Both the position numbers and the translations under genes were made by a program. A model generated the notes under the pieces. The model saw only the letters and a list, made by a program, of their open reading frames with translations. It was not told the origin of the DNA and did not search any database. A stretch of 64,000 nt of DNA from CAZFDT01 sp964518335 (GTDB taxonomy: Bacteria > Planctomycetota > Phycisphaerae > Phycisphaerales > Phycisphaeraceae): assembly GCA_964518335.1 (NCBI GenBank), contig CAZFDT010000002.1, positions 62,001-126,000 of the forward strand. The letters run 5' to 3'. Positions 8,184-16,275 of the stretch are shown one piece after another. Position 1 is the first letter of the stretch; every line of letters begins with the position of its first letter.

Positions 8184-9290
8184 ATGCCAGGAACACGACT
8201 GACGGCTGCGTGGATGTGCCTGCTGCTCCTGCCGGGGTTGGCGGCGGCGCAGGACTCGGTGAAGATCGGCGGGTTCTGGATTGACAACGTCGCGGTGCAG
8301 GGCGTGGTGGACGGCCAGATCGTGTACTTGGCGGCGGGCGGCGGCGAAGTGAGCCAGCCCCTGGAGCGACTCGAAGGTTTGAAGCTCGGCCGCTACCCGG
8401 CGATGGCGCAGGCGCAGGCGGCGCTGGAGGCCGGTGACGACAGCGAGGCGCTGCGTCACCTCACGACGTTGCGCGGGGCGGCGCGTGAGCCGTGGCTGCA
8501 GCGCTACACGGGCAAGCTGCTCATGGAGGCCGCCGATCGCGCCGGCAAGGCCGACGTCGCCGCCGAGGCGTTCGTAACCCTGGCGACGACGCCCAGCATC
8601 GATGAGTTCTACCTGGCCAGTCCGCCGACGGCGTCGGTCGCGGCGGCCGACGACAAGACCAAGGCGGCGATCAAGCAGCGGCTGGCGGCGGCCGGTGCGC
8701 GCCTGCCCAAGCAAGGCGCGATCGCCGAGGCGGCGGCGGCGCTGACGGAGTTGGTCAAGGACGCCGGGGCGCAGCCCACCGAGACCGCGCCGGGCGTGGT
8801 GACGCCGCCGACACCGGCCAATGGTACGGCCGCGCCCCCGACGCCGGCGGCGCCCAAGTCGGCGGTGGTGCTGCCGCACTTCATCGAGGACGACGCGGTG
8901 ACGAAGCTGCTGCGCGGCGGCCAGTTCGCCGAGGCCGAGGCGGCGGCGGCGACGGCGCTGCTGTCGTCGGGCGATCTGTCGCTGAAGCTGTACCAGCACG
9001 GCCGGGCGAAACTGGGCTTGGCCGACGCGGCGACGGATGACGAAACCGCCGAGAAACTGTATAAAGACGCCGGGATCAGCTTCATGCGCGTGATCGTGCA
9101 TTTCCCCGCCAGCCGCTACAAAGGCGCGGCGCTGGTGGAGGCCGGCTACGTGCATCAGAAGATCGGTCGCCCCGACATCGCCCGCCGGCTGTACCAGGCC
9201 GCGGACATGGCGCTGGGCGACCCCGAGGAGACGCCCCCCGACTATTTCGATCGGCTGCGACAGCTCAACGAGTCGCTGGCCGGTCCATGA
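8184..9290 (+). CDS. Secreted helical-repeat (TPR-like) protein
   Basis: A protein of 368 residues with a signal peptide (residues 1-23, ending LAAAQ). An N-terminal part resembles a small beta domain (VKIGGFWIDNV..). Ala/Leu-rich helical repeats follow, split by a Pro/Ala/Thr linker at about 200-230. The C-terminal half reads like tetratricopeptide repeats (KLYKDAGISFMRVIVHFPASRYKGAALVEA split over two helices). It is therefore likely a periplasmic scaffold. The ATG at 8184 directly follows a TTG, and GAGGTGA lies upstream. It sits between the VWA genes and exbB with short gaps, so it is probably part of the same envelope machine. No enzyme motif is seen. Confidence 0.7.
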   Translation: MPGTRLTAAWMCLLLLPGLAAAQDSVKIGGFWIDNVAVQGVVDGQIVYLAAGGGEVSQPLERLEGLKLGRYPAMAQAQAALEAGDDSEALRHLTTLRGAAREPWLQRYTGKLLMEAADRAGKADVAAEAFVTLATTPSIDEFYLASPPTASVAAADDKTKAAIKQRLAAAGARLPKQGAIAEAAAALTELVKDAGAQPTETAPGVVTPPTPANGTAAPPTPAAPKSAVVLPHFIEDDAVTKLLRGGQFAEAEAAAATALLSSGDLSLKLYQHGRAKLGLADAATDDETAEKLYKDAGISFMRVIVHFPASRYKGAALVEAGYVHQKIGRPDIARRLYQAADMALGDPEETPPDYFDRLRQLNESLAGP

Positions 9291-9358
9291 TGCACGCACC
9301 ACACGCCTCACCCCGCACCCGAACGCCACACCGACTGGCAACCTCGTAAGGAGAGCAC

Positions 9359-10186
9359 ATGCGTCTTGGAACGTCACTGTGGGCCGCCGCCCTCCCGCTT
9401 GTCGCCGTCGCGCCCGTCGTCGCGCAGACCACCGGCGAAGCCAAAACCACCAGCATGCTCGAGATGTTCTTCCTCTCGGGCGACGCGCTGGGCATCGCCA
9501 TCATCTGGTTCATCCTGCTGATGTCGGCGGCCAGCGTCGGGCTGATGATCCAGTTCTTCATGCGTTACACGCGCAAGAACCTGCTGCCCGACGAGACCCG
9601 CGCCGAGATGGAAGAGCTGCTGGCCGCCAAGAAGTACCGCGAGGCAATCGAAGCGGCCGACAATGACCCGAGCTACCTGGGCAAGCTCCTGTCGGCGGCG
9701 ATGAGCGAGGCGACCAACGGCTACAGCTCGATGGAACGCGCTATCGAGGAAGAGGGCGACGCCGAGACGACCAAGATCCTCCGCCCGATCGAGTACCTGA
9801 ACCTGCTGGGCAACATCGCCCCGATGATGGGACTCTTCGGCACGGTGTACGGCATGATCGTGGCGTTCCAGAAGCTGGTCGAGGCCGGCGGCCGACCCGA
9901 CCCGGCGGAACTGGCCGGCGGCATCTCCACCGCGCTGGTCACCACGTTCTGGGGTCTGGTCGTGGCCATGCCCGCGCTGGCGTCGTACTCGCTGCTGCGC
10001 AACAAGATCGACGCGCTGACCGCCGAAGGGCTGCTCATCGCCGAGGACATCATCCGCCCGTTCAAGCCCGGCGGTAAGAAGCCCACGACGCCCGCGCCGG
10101 CCACGGCATCGTCCGGCGCCGCTCCCGCGCCCGGCGCCGCCCCCGCCCGTGCCGACCGACCCCGCGCCGTGCCCAAGCCGGAGTAA
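9359..10186 (+). CDS. MotA/TolQ/ExbB proton channel protein
   Basis: A protein of 275 residues. An N-terminal hydrophobic leader (residues 1-22, ending VVAQ) precedes three transmembrane segments at about 35-58, 145-168 and 190-212. The conserved GLFGTVYGMIVAF and ISTALVTTFWGLVVAMPAL segments are diagnostic for the family, which forms a pentamer conducting protons around ExbD. The C-terminal 35 residues are a Pro/Ala-rich tail (APAPGAAPARA) not seen in E. coli ExbB. AAGGAG lies 7 bp before the ATG. It would energise the two Ser-x3-His VWA proteins encoded upstream (inference from operon and motif). Confidence 0.92.
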   Translation: MRLGTSLWAAALPLVAVAPVVAQTTGEAKTTSMLEMFFLSGDALGIAIIWFILLMSAASVGLMIQFFMRYTRKNLLPDETRAEMEELLAAKKYREAIEAADNDPSYLGKLLSAAMSEATNGYSSMERAIEEEGDAETTKILRPIEYLNLLGNIAPMMGLFGTVYGMIVAFQKLVEAGGRPDPAELAGGISTALVTTFWGLVVAMPALASYSLLRNKIDALTAEGLLIAEDIIRPFKPGGKKPTTPAPATASSGAAPAPGAAPARADRPRAVPKPE

Positions 10187-10204
10187 TGGTCTAGGTGCCT
10201 AAGA

Positions 10205-10239
10205 GGTCTGGGTAGTCTGGTACCAGACACCCAGACACC
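10205..10239 (+). repeat. GTCTGG-type inverted repeat between exbB and exbD
   Basis: GGTCTGGGTAGTCTGG and CCAGACACCCAGACACC form a nearly perfect hairpin with a TA turn. The same TCTGGTGT/ACACCAGA words occur as tandem units at about 41.6-41.72 kb. The hairpin lies in the 81-bp gap of the operon and could affect the ratio of ExbB to ExbD. Confidence 0.6.
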
Positions 10240-10267
10240 AAGACCACCTCCTCCCCAGGAGCCCGCC

Positions 10268-10780
10268 ATGTCCAAAGTCTTCAAGCGCGGCAACGTGACG
10301 CCGGAGATGAACATGACGCCGCTCATCGACGTCACGTTCCAGCTCATCATCTTCTTCATGCTGGTCAACAATATCGTCGCCGACCAGATCGTGGAGTTGA
10401 TCCCGCCGACGCTGGACAAGCCCAAGACGCGCGAGCTGGTGAGCGAGACGCAGTGCATCATCAACATCGCCCCCGCCGATTTCACGTTCCGCGACCGCAA
10501 GGACAACCCGCTGCTGCACGACGGCCGGTCCAAGTTCGTGCAGGTTCGCGCGCAGAAGTTCAGCCTCGATGAGCCGGAGTCGATCACCGCCGCCGTCAAG
10601 GCCGAGATCGACGCCAACCCGAACGTGGAAGTGATCCTCCGCGCCGACGCGGCGCTCTACTATGAGGAAGTGCAGCACGTGATGGCCGCCATCGCCGCCG
10701 CGCAGGTCAAGCAGGTCAACCTCGTCGCCTACATGCCCGACAAGGGCGTCGCGGACACCGCCTTCCGCGCCGACGAGTAA
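10268..10780 (+). CDS. ExbD/TolR biopolymer transport protein (copy 1)
   Basis: A protein of 170 residues. A single N-terminal transmembrane helix carries Asp21 in MTPLIDVTFQLIIFF, the protonatable residue of ExbD/TolR. A periplasmic domain follows, ending in the usual VILRADAALYYEEVQHVM type segment. It would sit in the pore of the ExbB pentamer. The next gene is a second, clearly different ExbD, which suggests a heterodimer. Spacing to copy 2 is 21 bp. Confidence 0.93.
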   Translation: MSKVFKRGNVTPEMNMTPLIDVTFQLIIFFMLVNNIVADQIVELIPPTLDKPKTRELVSETQCIINIAPADFTFRDRKDNPLLHDGRSKFVQVRAQKFSLDEPESITAAVKAEIDANPNVEVILRADAALYYEEVQHVMAAIAAAQVKQVNLVAYMPDKGVADTAFRADE

Positions 10781-10801
10781 GACCCAACCCCGAGTTCACG
10801 C

Positions 10802-11326
10802 ATGAGCACCAACCCCGTCCCGGCCACGAGCCTGTCGTCGCAGACCGATGAGTCGGTCGTCGGACACGCCTCCCCGCGCATGAAGCGCGAGCTGCCCCAG
10901 ACCCGCATGCAGCTCAACCTCACGTCCATGATCGACGTGATCTTCCAGCTCCTGATCTACTTCGTCATCACCGCCAACTTCACCATGGACGAGGGCGTGC
11001 TCACCGCCCGCCTGCCCGAGGAGGGCAACGCGCCGGTCGAGAGCACGCTCGAGCCGCCCGATCCGCCGCTGTTCATCAGCGTCGCCTCGGCGGGCCTGGA
11101 GCATTACCAGATTCGACTGGAAGGCTTCCCCGAGGCGCCCAATGATTTCGTGGGCCTGGGCCGCATGCTCAAGGACCTGGCGGTGACCCGCACGTTCGAC
11201 CCGGAGAAGAAGCCGATCGTCATCAAGCCCGACGCCCAGGTCCGGTGGCAGCACGTGGTCAACACGTTCAACGCCGCCGTCGGCGCCGAATACAAGAAGG
11301 TGAGCTTCGCCACGGCGACGCAGTGA
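10802..11326 (+). CDS. ExbD/TolR biopolymer transport protein (copy 2)
   Basis: A protein of 174 residues. The cytoplasmic N-terminal tail is longer than in copy 1, about 37 residues. The transmembrane helix starts at LNLTSMIDVIFQLLIYFV with the protonatable Asp45. The periplasmic part contains VIKPDAQVRWQHVVNTF, which matches the family's conserved D...V....V pattern. It differs from copy 1 throughout, so the two probably have distinct places in one complex. Confidence 0.93.
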   Translation: MSTNPVPATSLSSQTDESVVGHASPRMKRELPQTRMQLNLTSMIDVIFQLLIYFVITANFTMDEGVLTARLPEEGNAPVESTLEPPDPPLFISVASAGLEHYQIRLEGFPEAPNDFVGLGRMLKDLAVTRTFDPEKKPIVIKPDAQVRWQHVVNTFNAAVGAEYKKVSFATATQ

Positions 11327-11348
11327 ACCACGCCACAACGCCACACAC

Positions 11349-14225
11349 ATGAATGCGACCATGACCTCAACAAGACTGCGCCACTGTCTCACGCTGCTGT
11401 GCGGCGTTGCGTCGTTGTGGATTTGCGGCGTTCCCGTCCTCGCGCAGGTCTCCAACCTCGACAAGGGCCGTTTCATCGACGCGCTGCAGCGCGAAGGGAT
11501 GCGCGAGCTGCTGTTGCACCTGGTCGAGGTCGAGCCGCCTAAGGACCCGGTCGAGGCGCAGCTCATCCGCATCGCGCAGTTCCGCCTGCAGATCGACGAG
11601 TTCGCCACGCAGGCGGCCGTCGAGCCCGACCCCGCCAGCCAGCAGGACCTGATTCAGCGCCGCGACGACGCCCTCGAGCAGATCGTCAGGGAGTACGAGT
11701 CCATCATCGTGCAGCACAACGCGCACGAGCAACGACCGATCTGGCAGACCGATTACGCCGAGCTGCTGCTGGACGTTTACCTGCAGAACTCGCGGCTCAA
11801 CGCCAGTGAGTTCTACGACCTGGGCGTGCCCACGAAGCAGCAGCGCGCCGATTTCGAGCGCCTGGCGGCGACGGCGTACGAGCACCTCAACGACGCGTCG
11901 CAGCGGTTCTTCGAGCTGGAGTCGGCCCTGCCGCGCGAGGACGAGGCCAAGCAGCGCCAGCGCGTCAACGCCGGTCTGTGGGCGCGGATGATGGAGGACT
12001 ACTTCAACTTCCGCACGCAGTATTACCTGGCCCAGGCGGCCTACTACACGTCGCTGCTGCCCGACGCCCACCCCTACTACCAGGCGCTGGGCAACAGCAA
12101 GATGGTCCCGATCCAGGCCAAGACGGCGGCGGAGGAGAAGAAGCGCCTGCGCGAGCTGACGATCGAGAAGATCAAGTTCCTCGCCGAGGATGCCGCCGAC
12201 CGGCGCGGGCGCAAGCTCGTCGCGCTGACGTATCAGGGCCGGGCCAAAACTCTGCTGGGCAACCACACCGAGGCGATGGCCACGCTCGACACGGTGATCG
12301 ACGCCAACGCCAACGACCTGACGCACCTGCTGGCGAGCCTGACCAAGGGTCGCGCCATGGCCGGCGCCGGGCAGGGCTTGGCGGCGATGGACCACCTGAC
12401 GCGGGTCGAGTTCCACCCGCTGGCGGTCCAACACCTGTTCATGCGCCTGCTGGTGGTGGACCAGCAGCATCAGGTGCTGCTGAAGACTTCGCCCGACTCG
12501 GCGTACGAGCCGTACCTGGCCCTGCTGGCGGATCGGAACCTGCCCGAGGAGCAGCGTGAGGCGCTGAAGGTGTCGGTGATCTACCCGCGCTGGGCCGATT
12601 CGATTCCCGACGGCGCGGACCTGTCGAAGCAGCCGCCGGTGGTGCTCGCGTCGATCGGCGAGCTGGCGCGGATCGGGGGCCAGGACATCTGGAACGAGGG
12701 CCACCTGGCGCGGCAGGGCGGTCGCACCGCCGAGGCCGAGGAGTTTTTCCGGCAGGCCGACGCCCAGTTCGATCGCGCCGTTCGCATCCTGACGGTGCTG
12801 CTGGAGCGGCCGAATCTCGATCCGAAGATCGCGGCCAAGGGCCTGTTGAACCTGGCCTACGCCGAGTATTTCAAGGACCCGGAAAAGCCCGAGGTGCTGC
12901 TGAAGGCCGCCAAGCTGTGGACGGACATGGCCGAGAAGACGCCCGAGGCACCCGAGGCCGTCGAGGCGCTGGGCAACGCCGAGAGCGCGTTGCGGCCGGT
13001 GTTCGACGCGCCGATCAAGCCCCCGGGCGTGCGCGAAGCGTACCTGCGTGCGGTCGAGCTGCTGTTCAAGCAGTTCCCCATGTCGATCCAGGCGCACAAC
13101 GCGCGGGTGTATTACGCCTACACCGTGCTGGTACCCGCGGGCAAGTACGCCGAGGCGGCGGCGATTTACCGCGACGTGCCGCCGGGCCATGCGACCTATG
13201 CCCTGGCGCGCAGCGAATGGGTGACGGCAATGTTCAAGGCCTACGAGAACGCGCCCGCCGCCGAGCGCGCCAGGGCGCGGACCGAAGCGATCGACGCGGC
13301 GCTGTTCGTGCTGGAGGAAACCAACCGCACGCTGGAGACGGCGTTGCCTGCGGATGTGCCGCTGCTCAAGGAGACGCAGGGCTGGGTGACGCTGACGCTG
13401 TTTGACCTGCGCGTGGCCGAGGGCAAGCCCCAGGAGGCGCTGGACCTGGTCAAGGATTTCGAGCGCGATCACGCCGACGACAAGGACCTGGTGCGTGGCG
13501 TGTACGAGCGCAAGATCATTCAACTGGCCCAGGCCGATCGTCACAAGGAGCTGGAGGAGCAGGCCCGCGAGATGATGCTCAAGGCGCCCGACGACGCGGC
13601 GCCGGTGATCAGCGGCGTGCTGGACCGGCTGGAGCGCGAGATCGACCACCTGCGCGGCGAGGCCAACAAGCAGGAGAACGTCGCCAACCGGCCCGAGTTG
13701 CTCGCCAAGGCCGCCAGCCGCGCCCAGACCGCTTCGGCGCTGGCGGAGCTGCTGCTGGACTGGGCCAAGAAGCGTGGCCTGCCCCGCGAGGACATGATCG
13801 CCTACGAGATGGTGTACGTGAAGGCCCTGCGCCTGGCGGGCAAGCCGGACGACGCGCTCAAGCTCATGGGTCCGATCGCCAAGGACCCGCAGTACCAGCA
13901 CGACGGCACGGTGATCCAGGAGTATGCCGAGACGCTCTTCGCCGCGGGTCTGCAGGGCGGACAGGTGACGAGCCGGGACACGCTGGTGGCCGCCGCCGAG
14001 CAGTACAAGCAGTTGATTTTCGGCTTTGCGCAGGGGCCGTTCCCGCCGGCGTTCTGGAACGCGTGGATGCGGTGGATGCAGATCGCCGACGCGCTGGGCG
14101 AGGGCACGCAGGGCATCCCCGCCAAGGTGCGCGAACTCGTCGCATTCGACCCCAACCTCGGCGGCGAGCCCTACCGCACCGAGATGCGCCGACTCGAGAT
14201 CAAGCACGCCGCCGTCGGCCGATGA
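11349..14225 (+). CDS. Large secreted TPR-like scaffold protein
   Basis: A protein of 958 residues. Residues 1-31 form a signal peptide (ending PVLAQ). The remainder is almost wholly alpha-helical with recurring A-x-x-x-Y/L-x-x-A helical-hairpin patterns over the whole length, consistent with TPR or SEL1-like repeats. No catalytic motif is visible. It follows exbD copy 2 by 22 bp and is therefore likely a periplasmic partner of the ExbBD/VWA system. Proteins of this kind often bind other proteins or lipoproteins; its ligand is unknown. The strand is certain, since the opposite reading is a composition-driven shadow. Confidence 0.75.
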   Translation: MNATMTSTRLRHCLTLLCGVASLWICGVPVLAQVSNLDKGRFIDALQREGMRELLLHLVEVEPPKDPVEAQLIRIAQFRLQIDEFATQAAVEPDPASQQDLIQRRDDALEQIVREYESIIVQHNAHEQRPIWQTDYAELLLDVYLQNSRLNASEFYDLGVPTKQQRADFERLAATAYEHLNDASQRFFELESALPREDEAKQRQRVNAGLWARMMEDYFNFRTQYYLAQAAYYTSLLPDAHPYYQALGNSKMVPIQAKTAAEEKKRLRELTIEKIKFLAEDAADRRGRKLVALTYQGRAKTLLGNHTEAMATLDTVIDANANDLTHLLASLTKGRAMAGAGQGLAAMDHLTRVEFHPLAVQHLFMRLLVVDQQHQVLLKTSPDSAYEPYLALLADRNLPEEQREALKVSVIYPRWADSIPDGADLSKQPPVVLASIGELARIGGQDIWNEGHLARQGGRTAEAEEFFRQADAQFDRAVRILTVLLERPNLDPKIAAKGLLNLAYAEYFKDPEKPEVLLKAAKLWTDMAEKTPEAPEAVEALGNAESALRPVFDAPIKPPGVREAYLRAVELLFKQFPMSIQAHNARVYYAYTVLVPAGKYAEAAAIYRDVPPGHATYALARSEWVTAMFKAYENAPAAERARARTEAIDAALFVLEETNRTLETALPADVPLLKETQGWVTLTLFDLRVAEGKPQEALDLVKDFERDHADDKDLVRGVYERKIIQLAQADRHKELEEQAREMMLKAPDDAAPVISGVLDRLEREIDHLRGEANKQENVANRPELLAKAASRAQTASALAELLLDWAKKRGLPREDMIAYEMVYVKALRLAGKPDDALKLMGPIAKDPQYQHDGTVIQEYAETLFAAGLQGGQVTSRDTLVAAAEQYKQLIFGFAQGPFPPAFWNAWMRWMQIADALGEGTQGIPAKVRELVAFDPNLGGEPYRTEMRRLEIKHAAVGR

Positions 14226-14252
14226 CGCCTCGTCTATCATCCCCCACTCACC

Positions 14253-15320
14253 ATGCACTACCGAACCATCCCCGGCACTGACCTGCGCGTAAGCCTCCTG
14301 GGCTTTGGCAACTTCGTCTTCGGCACCAACTGGTGGGGCGACTTCTCCGACGACGACGGCGTGGCCCTGCAGAACCAGGCGTTCGACCTGGGCGTTAACT
14401 TCTTCGACACCGCCGCCGCCTACGGCAACGGCCGAGCCGAGCATCTGCTGGCCCGCACCATCGACTACGCCGGCCGCGACAACCTCGTCATCTCGACGAA
14501 ATACGGCTACGACTTCTACGGCGACCCCGGCGAGGAGGGCGGCCACCGCGAACGCAAGCAGGACTTCTCCGCCAGGTTCGTCCGCTTCGACATCGAGCAG
14601 TCGCTCAAGCGCCTGCGCATCGACTGCCTCGACCTCGTGCAGGCCCACAACCTCAAGCTCCCCCAGTTCAGCGACGAGCTGTTCGAGCTGATGCGGCAAC
14701 TGCAGCAGGAAGGCAAGATCCGTCACTGGGGCGTCGCCCTGGGCCCGGCCATCGGCTGGCGCGAGGAGGGCTACAAGGCCTTCCTCGATCACGACGCCGA
14801 CGTCGTCCAGACCGTGTTCAACCTCTACGAGCAGGACCCCGGCCGCGAGTTCTGCGAGATCGCCGCCGCCAGAGGCCGGGGCGGCGTCATCGCCCGCGTG
14901 CCCACCAACTCCGGCATCCTCGACGAGGAGTTCACGTCCCCCAGCCACACCTTCCCCGAATGGGACCACCGCAAGTTCCGCGACAAGGACTGGCTGATCT
15001 ACGGCCTGAAGAAAAACGACATCCTCCGCCCCATCGCCGCACGCGAGCGCACGACGATCCGCGGCCTGGCGATGCGCTGGCTGGCGAGCCTGCCCACCCT
15101 CGTCAGTATCGAGCCCAACATCACCAATCAGGCCGACCTGGCCGACTACGCCGCACGTTGCAGTGAGCCGCCCCTGTCGCAGGCCACCCTCGACGAGCTG
15201 GCCGGCCTCTACGACGCCGACTTCCACCTGGGCGACCGCGCCCACCCCTGCGACTGGAAGTCCAGCACCGACCCCAGCGGCAAGGTGCGCAGCTCCTATC
15301 AGCAGCCCGCGCTCACGTGA
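14253..15320 (+). CDS. Aldo/keto reductase
   Basis: A cytoplasmic NADP-dependent reductase of 355 residues. The catalytic tetrad can be read: Asp and Tyr in FFDTAAAYGNG (about D50, Y55), Lys in STKYGYD (about K84) and His in LVQAHNL (about H130). The nucleotide-binding end includes SIEPNITN. The family reduces aldehydes and ketones or oxidises sugars; the substrate here is unknown. It is 27 bp downstream of the large repeat protein and may be read through from that operon, but a TATCAT hexamer at 14235 allows a separate start. Its 3' end overlaps the convergent amidohydrolase by 8 bp. A GTTGCAGTG word is read here in the Arg-Cys-Ser frame. Confidence 0.88.
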   Translation: MHYRTIPGTDLRVSLLGFGNFVFGTNWWGDFSDDDGVALQNQAFDLGVNFFDTAAAYGNGRAEHLLARTIDYAGRDNLVISTKYGYDFYGDPGEEGGHRERKQDFSARFVRFDIEQSLKRLRIDCLDLVQAHNLKLPQFSDELFELMRQLQQEGKIRHWGVALGPAIGWREEGYKAFLDHDADVVQTVFNLYEQDPGREFCEIAAARGRGGVIARVPTNSGILDEEFTSPSHTFPEWDHRKFRDKDWLIYGLKKNDILRPIAARERTTIRGLAMRWLASLPTLVSIEPNITNQADLADYAARCSEPPLSQATLDELAGLYDADFHLGDRAHPCDWKSSTDPSGKVRSSYQQPALT

Positions 15321-16275
15321 CGTCGCGCAGCGGTCGCGGCGCAGCCGCCACTTTCCTGCGGAAGTTCTCGGCATAGATCAACTGCAGCACCTCGCGCGGC
15401 AAGGCCAGCCCGCGCAGCGGCGGGCGCTCGTCCGGCGACATCGCCGGATCGTCGGGCACGTCGAAGGCCTCGTCCGTCTCCAGGAACCGCCGGATCATCA
15501 TGCCCCGGTCGGGGCTCCATCCGAAGGCCATGCCGAAATCGGTCCCGAAGATGATGCGCTGGGCGTATTTGATGAAGAACGCCCTCGCCGCGTCGCGCCG
15601 GGCGGTGAAGTGGTGGAACATCTCGACGCCGGGTGCGAGATCGAGGCTGTAGCTGGGGTGCTCGTCGAGCAGCCGCGCGGCGTCGTCGAGACGATCGGCG
15701 AGGAAGAAAAAGTGCGGCAGGATCAGATTCAGCCGCGGGTGGCGGCGAAAAACCGCGGCGATCTCCCGATCGATCTGGGCCTTGGTCGGATGCGTGGCGT
15801 CGTACCACCAGCCACGCCGCCTCGCCCACAGCGGCGTCGTCCTCTCGCACCAGAACTCGGGCGGATCGCCGACGTGCCACAGCACGGGGAACCCGCTCTC
15901 CTCGGCCAACTGCAACATCGGCTGCAGCTCGGCGCCGTCCAGCGGCAGGCCCAGCTTCTTGCGGCGGTCGGGCTTGCCCGTGAGCATCTTCAGGCCGTCG
16001 CACCCGCCGGCCATCAGCGCCCGCAACTGCTCGTCGAACGGCAAGCGCCCCTCACGATAGTCCAGCCCCCCGAACACGAACACCTCGCCGGGCATCTGCC
16101 GCTTGAGCTCGATCGCCATCGCCTGGTGCTCGCCGTCGGGATCGCCATAGTCGCGGCCGATCACCTGGATGGCGAACTGCCGCACGCCGGTATGCCTCAG
16201 GTCGGCCAACAACCGGGGGCCATGCTCCGGGCGCACGAAGTGCACGTGTCCGTCGATGATGGCAAGGTCGTTCAT
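15313..16275 (-). CDS. Amidohydrolase family 2 (PF04909-type) metal hydrolase
   Basis: A protein of 320 residues with a TIM-barrel metallohydrolase pattern. His10-Val-His12 lies in IDGHVHF, a middle His in LILPHFFF, and a C-terminal Asp in FGTDFGM. The family includes decarboxylases and lactonases as well as amidases, so the reaction is open. Its ATG overlaps the stop of the upstream C45 peptidase gene (ATGA), which indicates translational coupling and a joint role, for example successive steps on an acylated compound. The 3' end overlaps the convergent aldo/keto reductase gene. Confidence 0.82.
   Translation of the reverse strand: MNDLAIIDGHVHFVRPEHGPRLLADLRHTGVRQFAIQVIGRDYGDPDGEHQAMAIELKRQMPGEVFVFGGLDYREGRLPFDEQLRALMAGGCDGLKMLTGKPDRRKKLGLPLDGAELQPMLQLAEESGFPVLWHVGDPPEFWCERTTPLWARRRGWWYDATHPTKAQIDREIAAVFRRHPRLNLILPHFFFLADRLDDAARLLDEHPSYSLDLAPGVEMFHHFTARRDAARAFFIKYAQRIIFGTDFGMAFGWSPDRGMMIRRFLETDEAFDVPDDPAMSPDERPPLRGLALPREVLQLIYAENFRRKVAAAPRPLRDVT

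Noticed and set aside
11310..11325. GACGCAGTGAAC at the end of exbD copy 2 as a copy of the 12-bp word
   Set aside because: Two mismatches in the core, and the similarity includes the stop codon; not counted.
11367..15374. A 1335-codon minus-strand open frame across exbD, the repeat protein and the aldo/keto reductase
   Set aside because: It is the antisense shadow of three recognisable plus-strand genes; its translation is low-complexity Arg/Leu/Val/Gly typical of GC-rich antisense frames.
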